DNA from: Thioalkalivibrio sp.
GTDB lineage: Bacteria; Pseudomonadota; Gammaproteobacteria; Ectothiorhodospirales; Ectothiorhodospiraceae
Direction: 5' to 3'
Assembly: GCA_007136145.1 (NCBI GenBank)
Contig: SLHN01000174.1
Coordinates: 1 to 12,667 of the forward strand
Length of the DNA: 12,667 bases
Shown here: positions 1 to 8,200 of the stretch, piece by piece
How the letters are laid out: each line of letters opens with the position of its first letter
Numbering within the stretch: the first letter of the stretch is position 1
Made by a program: the position numbers and the translations under genes
Notes under the pieces: generated by a model
What the model was told of the DNA's origin: nothing
The model's input: the letters and a program-made list of their open reading frames with translations, nothing else
Databases searched by the model: none

Positions 1-1221
1 ACCATGCAGACCCTGGTCATGGCCCACGCGGCCTTCGGGCACAGCCACTTTTTCCGCAACAACCACCTGTTCCAGACCTGGACCGACGCCGACTCGATCC
101 TCGACTACCTGGACTTCGCCAAGCGATATGTGAGCGAGTGCGAGGAGCGTTACGGCACGACGGCCGTCGAACACGTGCTCGATGCTGCCCACGCCCTGAT
201 GAGTCACGGCGTGCACCGCTATCCCCGGCGGCAGCCGCTGAATCTCAAGCAGGAGATCGAGCGCGAACGCGAGCGCCGGCGGTTCGAGGAACAGAGCTTC
301 AGCGATCTGTGGCGCACCCTGCCCCGGCGTGAGACCGACGACGGAGAGCCGGATCCGGACCTCGATGCGCGCCGCGCCAAGCTGGGATTACCCGAGGAGA
401 ACCTGCTGTATTTCCTCGAGAAGCGGGCGCCCCGCCTCGCCCATTGGCAGCGCGAAATCCTGCGCATCGTGCGCATCGTCGCCCAATACTTCTATCCGCA
501 GCGGCAGACCAAGGTGATGAACGAAGGCTGCGCCACCACGGTGCACTACGCGATCATGAACCGCCTGCATGAAACCGGTCAGATCACCGACGGTGCCTTC
601 ATGGAATTCCTGCACGCGCACACCAACGTGGTCTTTCAACCGGACTTCGACGATCGGCGCTATTCGGGCATTAACCCCTACGCGCTCGGCTTCGGCATCC
701 TGCAGGATCTCAAGCGCATCTGCGAAGCCCCCACGGACGAGGATCGGCGCTGGTTCCCCGACATCGCCGGCAATACGGACACACTGGGCACCTGGAAGAC
801 CGCATGGGCTGAATACCGCGACGAAAGCTTCGTCCTCCAGTTCCTCAGCCCGCGCCTGATGCGTGACTGGCGCCTGTTCTCGGTGCTGGACGATACCGAC
901 GACGAAGCGTTGAAGGTCGAGGCGATCCACGATGAGTCCGGATTCAGGGATGTGCGCCGCGCCCTGGCGGCCCAATACGACCTGGCCCGACACGAACCGG
1001 ACATTCAGGTAGTGGACGTGGACCTGAGCGGCGATCGGCGACTGATGCTGGAACACCGCGTGATGGATGGGCGCCTTCTCGAGGAGCGCAGCACGCATAT
1101 GATGCTGCGTCACCTGGCCAACGTCTGGGGCTACCCGGTCAGCCTGGCGGAGGTGGATTCAAAGTCCGAGCACGTGCTGAATACCTACGAGGATGTGGAC
1201 CCCGAGTTACGCCTCGCCTGA
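1..1221 (+). CDS. ycgB: SpoVR family protein (YcgB-like), 5' end cut by window
   Basis: Cytosolic protein of the SpoVR/YcgB family, whose biochemical role is unsettled. In many proteobacteria it belongs to a conserved set with the PrkA-type kinase YeaG and the von Willebrand-type protein YeaH, and it is linked to stress and stationary phase. Family hallmarks visible here are HAAFGHSHFFRNN near the left edge, MNEGCATTVHYAIMNRLHETG in the middle, NPYALGFGILQDLKR, and WAEYRDESFVLQFLSPRLMRDW, followed by the C-terminal stretch MMLRHLANVWGYPVSL. About 405 residues are present, while E. coli YcgB is about 510, so roughly 100 N-terminal residues lie outside the window. The first in-window ATG at position 4 is therefore internal. 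The frame is intact to the TGA at 1219-1221. The kinase-side partners would be expected upstream, out of view. Confidence 0.93.
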   Translation, partial: TMQTLVMAHAAFGHSHFFRNNHLFQTWTDADSILDYLDFAKRYVSECEERYGTTAVEHVLDAAHALMSHGVHRYPRRQPLNLKQEIERERERRRFEEQSFSDLWRTLPRRETDDGEPDPDLDARRAKLGLPEENLLYFLEKRAPRLAHWQREILRIVRIVAQYFYPQRQTKVMNEGCATTVHYAIMNRLHETGQITDGAFMEFLHAHTNVVFQPDFDDRRYSGINPYALGFGILQDLKRICEAPTDEDRRWFPDIAGNTDTLGTWKTAWAEYRDESFVLQFLSPRLMRDWRLFSVLDDTDDEALKVEAIHDESGFRDVRRALAAQYDLARHEPDIQVVDVDLSGDRRLMLEHRVMDGRLLEERSTHMMLRHLANVWGYPVSLAEVDSKSEHVLNTYEDVDPELRLA

Positions 1222-1565
1222 ACAGCCTGCTGGCGCACAGCCGCGCGGACACGACGGAAAGGAATCTGCCGGTCGCGGCGAAAACGAGGATGACCAGCAT
1301 CGAAGTACACCCTCCGAGAGACAAGTTCACCGGGGTCGGTCGGAGCAGGCGGAGGCCTGCGCAGGTAGAGGTACCGCCGTCGCGCGGGCTGCTCCGGCCC
1401 TGACTTCAATACAGCCCCTCATACCCGGCACGCGAAAACACCCAGGCCACACCGTGGCATACTTAGCTCCCCTGCCCGTCAGACGCTGCAGGGCCTTCCA
1501 TTTTTCAAAAGACCGCAGCACAGCGGCCGGGGTCCGGCGGCGCTGTGAGTTCCTAGAGGCTGCTG
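1222..1565. other. Intergenic spacer with hairpins
   Basis: No convincing gene lies in these 344 bases. Two nested inverted repeats are visible. GGTCGGAGCAG at 1338-1348 faces CTGCTCCGGCC at 1389-1399, pairing over 11 positions with one G-U. Inside it GCAGGC-GGAG-GCCTGC at 1345-1360 is a perfect 6-bp stem with a 4-base loop, so the two structures are alternatives at the left arm. There is no T tract, so this is not a standard intrinsic terminator. It could still end or stabilise the SpoVR transcript. Open frames crossing the spacer on both strands have no ribosome binding site and no protein-like composition. Confidence 0.5.
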
Positions 1566-2417
1566 ATGAACAACGCACTGGGTAACGAACAGGAGTCCAT
1601 CGCCTCCGAGGCTTCCGTGGAGGACCACGCAGAGGACCGATCCGACGAGACGCGGGTTTCCCCGGCAGTGGTTGATCGGATCGGTCAGCTCGGGCCGCTT
1701 TCGCGTTGGATCGTGCTGCACGACCGCAGCGTCGTGTTTGCGCTGAGCTACGTTTCACTGACGATCCTCCTGAGCATCTTCGTCAGCTATTTCTGGCTGG
1801 TCGCGCTTGTCGGTCTGCACCTGGTGCTCGAATGGCTCAAGAAGGGATATCTCGGCTATGAACGGGGTCTGCATCGGGCAGCCTGGACGGTCTGGGACAC
1901 GAAATTCGATATTGCCCTGATTTTCCTCGCGCTGACGCTGCTCAGTTACACGGGAGTAGGCGCGGGCGTCGCCGGCGCGCAGAGCGCGACCCGCGTGGGG
2001 CTGATGGGTGGGCGGTTGTCCGCGCTCAGCGCCCGAATCATGCCTTTGCTGGCCCGTTTCGCGCGCTTCGGGGTCGTGCTACGCGCGATGGGAATCCGCG
2101 CCGTGGATCTGTTTTTCTCCGCGCGGGTGATTCTTTTCCGCAAGGCGGACATGGCTCGTGCCCGCAAGCAGGAAGCGTTTCTGGAACAGGGGGCGCCGGC
2201 GGACGCGAATCCATCGGTATCGGAGCTCGTTGCGGAGGATGGCCGGGAAATCCCGGGGCATTACCCCTGGCAGCGGGCGCTGGGAGGCTACGGCTGGTTC
2301 GCGGTGCTCCTGGTGGTAGTGAACAGCGTTGCGGTCCTGCTGGCGCCCGTGGTGACCGAACACACCTACGTTTCGCTGCTGCATTCGTTGGCGGCGAAGT
2401 TCCATCCGTGGCCATGA
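1566..2417 (+). CDS. Unknown integral membrane protein, about four transmembrane helices
   Basis: I do not recognise this 283-residue protein. Residues 1-35 are acidic and probably disordered. Hydrophobic segments follow at about 54-73, 74-90, 114-137 and 243-262. Residues 140-200 form a basic, probably amphipathic stretch rich in Arg, Ala and Leu (LSARIMPLLARFARFG and nearby), which could lie along the inner face of the membrane. A second acidic soluble stretch spans 205-232. The ATG at 1566 is supported by AGAGG at 1555-1559 with 6 bases spacing. It stands alone: more than 300 bases separate it from the SpoVR gene upstream and the secreted-protein gene downstream. A channel-like or membrane-anchoring role is conceivable but nothing in the sequence fixes it. 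It is probably a real gene, given the start signal and clear membrane-protein composition. Confidence 0.8.
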   Translation: MNNALGNEQESIASEASVEDHAEDRSDETRVSPAVVDRIGQLGPLSRWIVLHDRSVVFALSYVSLTILLSIFVSYFWLVALVGLHLVLEWLKKGYLGYERGLHRAAWTVWDTKFDIALIFLALTLLSYTGVGAGVAGAQSATRVGLMGGRLSALSARIMPLLARFARFGVVLRAMGIRAVDLFFSARVILFRKADMARARKQEAFLEQGAPADANPSVSELVAEDGREIPGHYPWQRALGGYGWFAVLLVVVNSVAVLLAPVVTEHTYVSLLHSLAAKFHPWP

Positions 2418-2517
2418 GACTGCCAGTGCGAACGAACACGGCGGACCCATGGCAGCTCACCGGCAGCGACCGGGCCCCCAGGAGCATCAAGGGTCTGGCG
2501 TTAAAGTAGAGAACCCG

Positions 2518-2554
2518 CGTAGGGTGCCGTGAGGCGCAGCCGAACCGCACCGAT
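2518..2554 (+). repeat. GGGTGC-type palindromic intergenic repeat, copy A
   Basis: The unit begins CGTAGGGTGCCGTGAGGCGC and ends GAACCGCACCGAT, with terminal GGTGC and GCACC able to pair. Read on this strand it differs from the reverse complement of copy C (10548-10584) at only 3 of 34 aligned bases. It is also related to copy B (10475-10510). Elements of this kind are dispersed, non-coding and intergenic in gammaproteobacteria, to my recollection. Confidence 0.7.
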
Positions 2555-2576
2555 ACCGCGCCGGCCGGCCTCCGGG

Positions 2577-2640
2577 GCTAGGAGCCTGTCGGACTTTCCT
2601 GACAAAACCACTCAAGAATAGGTCCATTTTGCGCGATCCG
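2577..2640. mobile_element. Possible insertion-sequence terminus remnant
   Basis: The segment starting GCTAGGAGCCTGTCGGACTT resembles terminal inverted repeats of some insertion sequences, whose ends often contain GAGCCTGTCGG or its complement. No transposase gene, second end or target-site duplication is visible in the window, so at most this is a solo end or a scar. The call is from memory of such termini and is weak. Confidence 0.25.
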
Positions 2641-2676
2641 CCGCGCCACTCTAAGCTACTCCCATACATTAGCTTT

Positions 2677-2686
2677 TGCTTATACA
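2677..2686 (+). promoter_or_regulatory. Possible -10 element for the secreted-protein gene
   Basis: TGCTTATACA at 2677-2686 contains a TATAAT-like hexamer (TATACA, 2681-2686) preceded by an upstream TG that is one base too far for a perfect extended -10. No good -35 hexamer sits 16-18 bases upstream. The location, 47 bases before the start codon in an AT-rich patch, is what supports the call. Confidence 0.3.
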
Positions 2687-2706
2687 TACGAACTTTTAAC
2701 TATTAA

Positions 2707-2725
2707 TCGGGAAATCCCGAGGGAG
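2707..2725 (+). promoter_or_regulatory. Leader hairpin abutting a strong ribosome binding site
   Basis: TCGGG-AAAT-CCCGA at 2707-2720 is a perfect 5-bp stem with a 4-base loop. Its 3' arm runs directly into the purine-rich site GAGGGAG (2719-2725), which lies 8 bases before the ATG at 2734. The hairpin could modulate access to the site or protect the 5' end of the transcript. Confidence 0.45.
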
Positions 2726-2733
2726 TAATCGAA

Positions 2734-3135
2734 ATGAGCATGAAAATCCTGCCGAAGACCCTTGCGCTGGCTGTCGCACTTGCGATGGCGGGCGGCTTGC
2801 AGGCCGCGGAACTCCGCACACCCGCCCAGATGGGCTACGAGGTCGGCATGAGCGGCGAAGTGTCCTACACCGGCACTTTCCCCACCCAGGCCATGGAAGA
2901 CCAGTTCAATGCCTATCTCGCGTGGGTTGAACAGAATAGCATCGACGCCGAACACGCGTTTGCGGGCCAGATTCAGCCAGTGCCCTCGCTGGATGGCGTG
3001 CTGAACGGGCAGGTGTCCGCCACCGGTCGCTTCCCCACCCAGGCCATGGAAGACCAGTTCAACGCCTACCTGAGCTGGGTCGAGCGTGAAGGCCTCACCA
3101 AGGATTATGCGTTGCGGTTGATCCGCAGCAACTGA
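2734..3135 (+). CDS. Small secreted protein with two near-identical 36-residue units
   Basis: I do not recognise the family. Residues 1-24 are a clear Sec signal peptide: a lysine-bearing start, then LALAVALAMAGGLQA, with cleavage predicted after Ala24 or Ala25. The mature part of about 109 residues is dominated by two tandem units, about 41-76 and 92-127, each following the plan G-x-V-S-x-T-G-x-F-P-T-Q-A-M-E-D-Q-F-N-A-Y-L-x-W-V-E. The units are separated by a 15-residue linker with prolines. There are no cysteines, lipobox or further hydrophobic segment, so a soluble periplasmic or released protein is likely. GAGGGAG 8 bases upstream supports the ATG. The gene is monocistronic, with its own leader and a strong terminator 20 bases after the stop, suggesting sizeable expression. 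Each unit probably forms a short strand followed by an amphipathic helix; a ligand or partner is not evident. Confidence 0.85.
   Translation: MSMKILPKTLALAVALAMAGGLQAAELRTPAQMGYEVGMSGEVSYTGTFPTQAMEDQFNAYLAWVEQNSIDAEHAFAGQIQPVPSLDGVLNGQVSATGRFPTQAMEDQFNAYLSWVEREGLTKDYALRLIRSN
2878..3062 (+). repeat. 32-base exact direct repeat inside the secreted-protein gene
   Basis: Positions 2878-2909 and 3031-3062 are identical over 32 bases, starting TTCCCCACCCAGGCCATGGA, and lie exactly 153 bases (51 codons) apart. The flanking codons of the two protein units have drifted at synonymous and non-synonymous sites while this core has not. That points to a recent duplication, gene conversion, or strong constraint on the core. 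Confidence 0.9.
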
Positions 3136-3153
3136 TCCATCACCGACAGTGCC

Positions 3154-3188
3154 AAGGGGTGCCCGCGTGGAGCGGACACCCCTTTTTT
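3154..3188 (+). terminator. Rho-independent terminator of the secreted-protein gene
   Basis: GGGGTG at 3156-3161 pairs with CACCCC at 3177-3182, and the stem extends through CCGC/GCGG over a short loop. TTTTTT (3183-3188) follows at once. On the opposite strand the stem is followed only by TT, so it is not a good terminator for the convergent minus-strand genes. Confidence 0.9.
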
Positions 3189-3260
3189 GTTTCCCCAGGA
3201 ACCCGGCTGAGCCACTGCCCCCCTTCGCCGGTATGAAACCTGGCTCCGGATTTCGCGCCT

Positions 3261-5183
3261 TCAGTTGCCACCGTCCGATTCGGTCTGATCCGGCTCCGCC
3301 AGTATCCGCACTGGCCGGAAACCGTTCTCGCCCATCATCCCCTCTCCGCTCCTGGCGGCCGCGCGGACATCGTCTTCAGGGCTGAACCAACTACCGCCGC
3401 GCGAGACCATGCGGGTACAGGAACTACCCTCGGTAAGCGGACTGCCATCAGTTGGCATCTGTCGGTAGTCGGTGGTGAAGCAATCACGCGTCCATTCCAT
3501 GACATTGCCGCTCATATCGTGCAGTCCGAAGGCGTTGCCGGCTTTGACAGCGACGGGGTGGGTTCGGCTATCGCTGTTGCACCGATACCAGGCCACGTCT
3601 TCGATCTGATTGCCTCCGCAGTAGCGATGATCGGTGCCTGCTCGACACGCGTATTCCCACTCCGCCGAGCTGGGTAGCCGGTATTCATGCCCGGTCTTCT
3701 CACTCAGGCGACGCAGATATTGCCTCGCTTCGGCATGCGAAATGTTGTCAGCAGGGCAATCCGGACAGTCCGGAAAACTGAATCGTGCAGAATCCATCAG
3801 CGCGGTCCACTGTGCCTGGGTCACCGGTGTCCTGGCCATGGCGAAAGCCCGAGGGATCGTGACGGTCGTCCGCGGCCCTTCCTGCTCCTTTCGCCCACGT
3901 TCGGAGTCAGGGGAGCCCATCACGAAGGTACCGGCCGGAATCACCACCATCTTCGGGCAGTCCGGACAATCCTGGATGATCGCGGGTTTCGTGATTACCG
4001 GATCCTCGGACTCCGTACTGGCCGCCTGCCGCGCGACAAACTGGTCGATGAAGATCGGCGAACGCAGCAGATTGGGATGGAATTCGTAGGCCCAGATCAC
4101 CGTTCCGCGACCAGACCAGCCAGTGACCCGAATTTCAACCGTGAACGGGTCACCCGGACAACCTCGTTCGGGCCAACGGATCTCCGCCTCTCCCAGCGGG
4201 TTTCCAGTCGAGTCGGGATTGTCTGGAGAGAACCGTCCGGTCGCGGCCGTGCCCCGGTCCCAGATCGGCCGTGTGCCGGAGCGGTACTGGGCTCCAACGG
4301 CAAAACCCGCTGATTTCGGGTCGATCTCGGGCGCGGAACCACTCAGATATTCCACCCCGCTACCGCTGTCAGTAACATTGATTCGCCCCTGCCAGGTATC
4401 GTGAGGAAAAGCAAACCTGGGCGGTTCATCCCAGCTCAGGTCGAAGGCGAGACTGACCTGGCGTGAGTAACCTTGCGCTGACTGGCGAACCTGGGCCCGA
4501 TCCGTCGCACCATCCGGGCGAAGGCTGAAGGCGAACGTGTTTTGGCGACTGTCCCGGTTCTGGCTCCCGCGCTCCTCGGTGGAGACCAGGATCCACCCCG
4601 GAACACCATCGGGCGGAAGAACCTCGGCGGCCCGAATTGCCTGTGCGGAACCGGCCGTGCCATCGGGTGCCGGATCGGGAGCCGACAGTGTGTAGCTGGC
4701 CAGCAATTGCGCCAGGTCCGCAAGGTCACCGGCCCGATCGGACAGATCGGGGATGTCGGTCACACGTGCAACGAGCGCTTCCACAGCAGCCTGATCGGCA
4801 CTCAGGAGGTCGATGTCATGGTCGTACAACTCCAGCGCCAACTGGGTGAAACGTTCCGGTAACTGGTCCCAGGCTCGGAGCGCCCGAACCGTCAGCCGAC
4901 CCTGGCTGGCCAGCACCGCCAATCTGGCAGCCACATCCGTTTCCGCGGCGGCATCTTCCTTCACCGGAGGCGGACTCGCACGGTCCCGACCCGGCACAGC
5001 GTCGACCACCAGGAGGTTTGATTCCTGGATCCACGCCATATCCGCCATCTCCCGCGACTCGACGTTGGTCCTGGTCACCGCGTCAGCAGTGGGCTCCAGA
5101 CCGTGCGCCAACACCGATCCCAGCACCACGCTCATTGTCCCGAGCACCACGACCGCAGCACACCCGCGTCGAACTATACCCAT
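3261..5183 (-). CDS. Exported protein with shared N-terminal module and C-terminal FGE/SUMF1-like domain
   Basis: This is an envelope protein of 640 residues counted from the ATG at 5183. That start has GGAGG 7 bases upstream and gives a classic export signal (MGIVRRG, then a hydrophobic stretch to about residue 26). An in-frame GTG at 5255 would add 24 residues but lacks a site. About 86-165 is a helical module also present in the upstream gene product. About 190-390 is beta-rich and unassigned (WILVSTEERG, FAFSLRPDG, WQGRINVTDSGSGVEYL). About 411-628 is an FGE-sulfatase/SUMF1 domain: MVVIPAGTFVMGSPDSERG, RLPSSAEWEYACRAGT, FGLHDMSGNVMEWTRDCF, SRGGSWFS and a final GFRPVRI. True formylglycine-generating enzymes carry a Cys pair just after RGGS; here the first position is Ser and the second lies in a shortened loop, so oxidase activity is unlikely. 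Two DCPDCP motifs (about 405-410 and 472-477) offer CxxC pairs. It is the last gene of a two-gene unit, 74 bases after the ankyrin gene. Confidence 0.88.
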   Translation of the reverse strand: MGIVRRGCAAVVVLGTMSVVLGSVLAHGLEPTADAVTRTNVESREMADMAWIQESNLLVVDAVPGRDRASPPPVKEDAAAETDVAARLAVLASQGRLTVRALRAWDQLPERFTQLALELYDHDIDLLSADQAAVEALVARVTDIPDLSDRAGDLADLAQLLASYTLSAPDPAPDGTAGSAQAIRAAEVLPPDGVPGWILVSTEERGSQNRDSRQNTFAFSLRPDGATDRAQVRQSAQGYSRQVSLAFDLSWDEPPRFAFPHDTWQGRINVTDSGSGVEYLSGSAPEIDPKSAGFAVGAQYRSGTRPIWDRGTAATGRFSPDNPDSTGNPLGEAEIRWPERGCPGDPFTVEIRVTGWSGRGTVIWAYEFHPNLLRSPIFIDQFVARQAASTESEDPVITKPAIIQDCPDCPKMVVIPAGTFVMGSPDSERGRKEQEGPRTTVTIPRAFAMARTPVTQAQWTALMDSARFSFPDCPDCPADNISHAEARQYLRRLSEKTGHEYRLPSSAEWEYACRAGTDHRYCGGNQIEDVAWYRCNSDSRTHPVAVKAGNAFGLHDMSGNVMEWTRDCFTTDYRQMPTDGSPLTEGSSCTRMVSRGGSWFSPEDDVRAAARSGEGMMGENGFRPVRILAEPDQTESDGGN

Positions 5184-5190
5184 GGCCAAG

Positions 5191-5195
5191 CCTCC
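5191..5195 (-). promoter_or_regulatory. Ribosome binding site deciding the FGE-like gene start
   Basis: GGAGG on the minus strand, 7 bases before the ATG at 5183-5181. This start removes 24 residues from the longest open frame and leaves a well-formed signal peptide, so it is preferred over the GTG at 5255 or the ATG at 5225. Confidence 0.75.
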
Positions 5196-5257
5196 GGAAC
5201 GAAACCAACCCAAAAACCGCGACATGAAACCCTGCACGCTAGCTCTTTCTTGCACCG

Positions 5258-8200
5258 CTACTGGTTGACGCCCCGCAGAAAACGCAGGACTTCGGCATGA
5301 CGCGCATGAGCAGCCAGATCGCGCGGCGTCCGGTCGATGTCATCGCGGGCGTTGAGATCCGCGCCGGCGGCCACCAGTTGTTGCGCTGCAGCCAGATTGC
5401 CGGTGTAGGCAGCGAGATGCAGCGCGGTGCGTTCATCGTTGTCGCGGGCGTCAACATCGGCACCATGCTCGAGCAGCAGCGCCAGAATTTCGGGATGATC
5501 GCGTTCTACCGCAATGTGCAGCGGAGTTCGATCCCACACCCCACCTCGCGCGTCGGTGCTGGCACCGCGCGCGAGTAATGCCGCAACCATCACCTCGTCC
5601 CCGGCATCGACGGCTTCGAACAAACGCGTCCGATGCGCTTCCACCGTCTGGTTCATATCGACGCCGAGTTCATCGATCAGAAAAACCAGCATCTCCTCGT
5701 CCTCGGCCATGAACAATGCTGGCGGGGCGTAGCCGTAAGGTGAGTTCAGATCGACACCTGCGGCGTGCATGCGAGCCACCAGTTCGCGATCCCGATCGTA
5801 GGCGATTGCCCGGTGCAGCGCCTGACCCAATTCCTCGACGTCGGCACCACGCTCGAGCAGCAGTTCAACCACCGGGCGATGCCCCTGTTGTGCGGCCAGC
5901 AGCAACGGCGTGCGAGAGACGCGTTCGACCTCCCGCAAATCCACTCCACCATCGAGCAGTGTCCTCACGACGTCCGCATGCCCGGCCCGCGCGGCGGCAT
6001 GCAGCACTGACCAGGCCCAGTCTCCGTTTTCGCCATCAAGCCCCTCGCTCAGCAGGGCCGCCACCCGTGCCCGATCGCCACGGATCGCGGCCACGCGAAG
6101 CTCCGGCCAGCCGGAATCGGTGACGGCGGCACCGAGCTCGACCAGGCGCTCGGCAATAGCGAGAAACTCGGGATCGTGACGGTTTTCGGTCAGCATCGAC
6201 AACAATGTGGTGCCATCCGCATCCGCGGCATCCACGTCGACGCCGTGAGCCAGCAACAGCTCGAATAGTGCGGCGTCGCGCCAGCCCCCATCGAGCAGCA
6301 CCGTGGCGCCATACTCGTTCCGTGCGTCGACATCCGCGCCGTATTCGAGAAGCAGGGCAATCCCCGGCAACCGCTCGTGTTCGCGGTCCATTGCCAGGTG
6401 CAGTAGCGGCCCGCCATGCTTCGACAGATTCGGACGGGCGCCTTGTTCGATCATCCAGGCGCTCAGCTCCGCATGCCCCATCAGCATGGCCATATGCACC
6501 GGCTGCAACTCGCCGTCGGCTGTCGCGTCGAGCTGCGCACCACCATCGAGCAGGCGTTCCGCCAGACCCTGATCGCCCATCAATGCCGCCAGGTGCAGCA
6601 GCGTGAATCCCGCATCGGTGTCCCACACGTCGGCGCGCGCGCCCTGATCAAGCAGGTACGACAACGTTTGCCGTGCCGGATGCGTGGCGACCAGCGGCCC
6701 GAGGCGCGTCTCGTCCTGCCAGGAGATCCTTTCGCAGACATCGAATGCATGCCAGAACGCCGCAAGGAGTGGGGTTTCACCGTCCCGGTTGACCGGATCG
6801 ATCGCGACTCCGCTTTCAACCAACAAGCGCACGGCTTCCGCATGGCCATCGCCCGCCGCCCGATGCAGAGCGGTATTGCCGCGTGTGTCGAGGGCATGTT
6901 CGGCCCGCAGCACTGCTTGGTCGGCACCCTGCGCGCGCAGCATTGCGAGCAATTCCATGTCGCCATTGGCTGCGGCAAGGTGCAGCGGCGTCGCTTGCAA
7001 GCCGTTACGCGCATCGATATCGGCGCCCGCTTCGATCAGCAGGCGCGCTGCTTCGGCATGACCAGCGGCCACCGCCAGATGCAGCGCTGTGTTGCCTTCG
7101 TCGTCAGTTGCGGCGAGGTCCGCTTCCCGCGCCAGATGGCGCCCTACTTCGCCCGGATCGCCATCCGCCGCGGCTTCGAGCAGGTTGGGGAAGACCAGCA
7201 GCCCGCGCTCGCCGAACAAGGCCACGACCTCGGTGTGGCCGCGCCGATGCGCCCGTAACGGCGCGCTACGCCCGTTCCGGTCCAAAACAGTTGGGTCGGC
7301 GCCAGCGGCCAGCAGGGTCGCGACGGTCTCCATATGACCGCGTTCGGCAGCCAGATGCAGCGCGGTTTCACCCCGTTCATTAATGACATCGACCCCGATA
7401 CCGGCTTCGGCAAACACCGTGATCAGTTCGGCATGCCCGTCACGAGCCGCATGATGGGCCAGGGTATTGCCGCGCTCGTCCGCTGGCGGCAGCCGCGCAC
7501 CGGCCTCCAGCAGCAACACCGTCGCTTGAGCATTGCCCTGTGCCGCCGCCTCCAGAAGAGCCGTTCGGCCCCGCGCGTTTGTTTCGTTGATGTCGACCCC
7601 GGCCCCCAATAGCGCGCTCAGCATCGTGGCGCGATCATCCGGACCAAGCTGTCCGTCTCGCGCCACCCAGTGCAACAGCGGTTCACGATGAAACGGGCGA
7701 TCCGGATCGGCGCCATATTCGAGCAATCGCGCGAACAATGGCCCGTTACGCGTATGCAACGCCATGTGCAGCGGTACCGTTGCCCGTTCGTCGGCCGGGT
7801 TCGGATCGACTCCTCTGGCGAGCAGTGCATCGACGATGTCTTCCTGCTCGCCACGCAACGCTGCAACCAGCGGTGTATCCCCGCGGCCGTCACGCACGTC
7901 GGTGCGCGCACCGGCATCGACCAGCCGGGCCACGATCGCGACGTCGCCGCGCCCGATGGCCAGCCACAGCGGCGGCGACTGCCCTTCCCTGCGACCGCCA
8001 ACCTGGTTCGGATCCGCGCCATGCCCGAGCAGGTACTCGACGACGTCGCGATGACCGCCGGCAACCGCAAACTGCAGGGCCGTGTACGCGCTGCGGGAAC
8101 CGGTCTGATCGTGTGCCTGCAGGTCGGCGCCTTCGTCGACGTGGCGCCGAACTTCATCCACAACCCCGGCCGCGGCCGCCGCAAAAATGTTTTCATACGT

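Larger units (their letters stand above)
2418..2733. other. Intergenic spacer: repeat copy, IS-end-like scrap, promoter region
   Basis: These 316 bases carry no gene that I can support. From left to right they hold unassigned sequence (2418-2517), a palindromic repeat copy (2518-2554), a stretch resembling the terminus of an insertion sequence (about 2577-2640), and an AT-richer leader (2660-2733) with a possible -10 box, a short hairpin and the ribosome binding site of the next gene. The drop in GC in the last 75 bases fits a promoter and leader for the secreted-protein gene. Confidence 0.55.

Noticed and set aside
388..1113. A 241-codon minus-strand frame under the SpoVR gene.
   Set aside because: It is a shadow of the conserved SpoVR frame, with no start signal and no recognisable protein.
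3261..3420. Diversity-generating retroelement target: the FGE-like fold ends with a region where such variable repeats usually sit.
   Set aside because: No reverse transcriptase, no second near-copy (template repeat) anywhere in the window, and the codons after RGGS are not enriched in the Asn-type codons typical of variable repeats.
5184..5255. GTG at 5255 as start of the FGE-like gene, giving 664 residues.
   Set aside because: There is no suitable ribosome binding site before it, and the ATG at 5183 has GGAGG at ideal spacing and directly begins a signal peptide.
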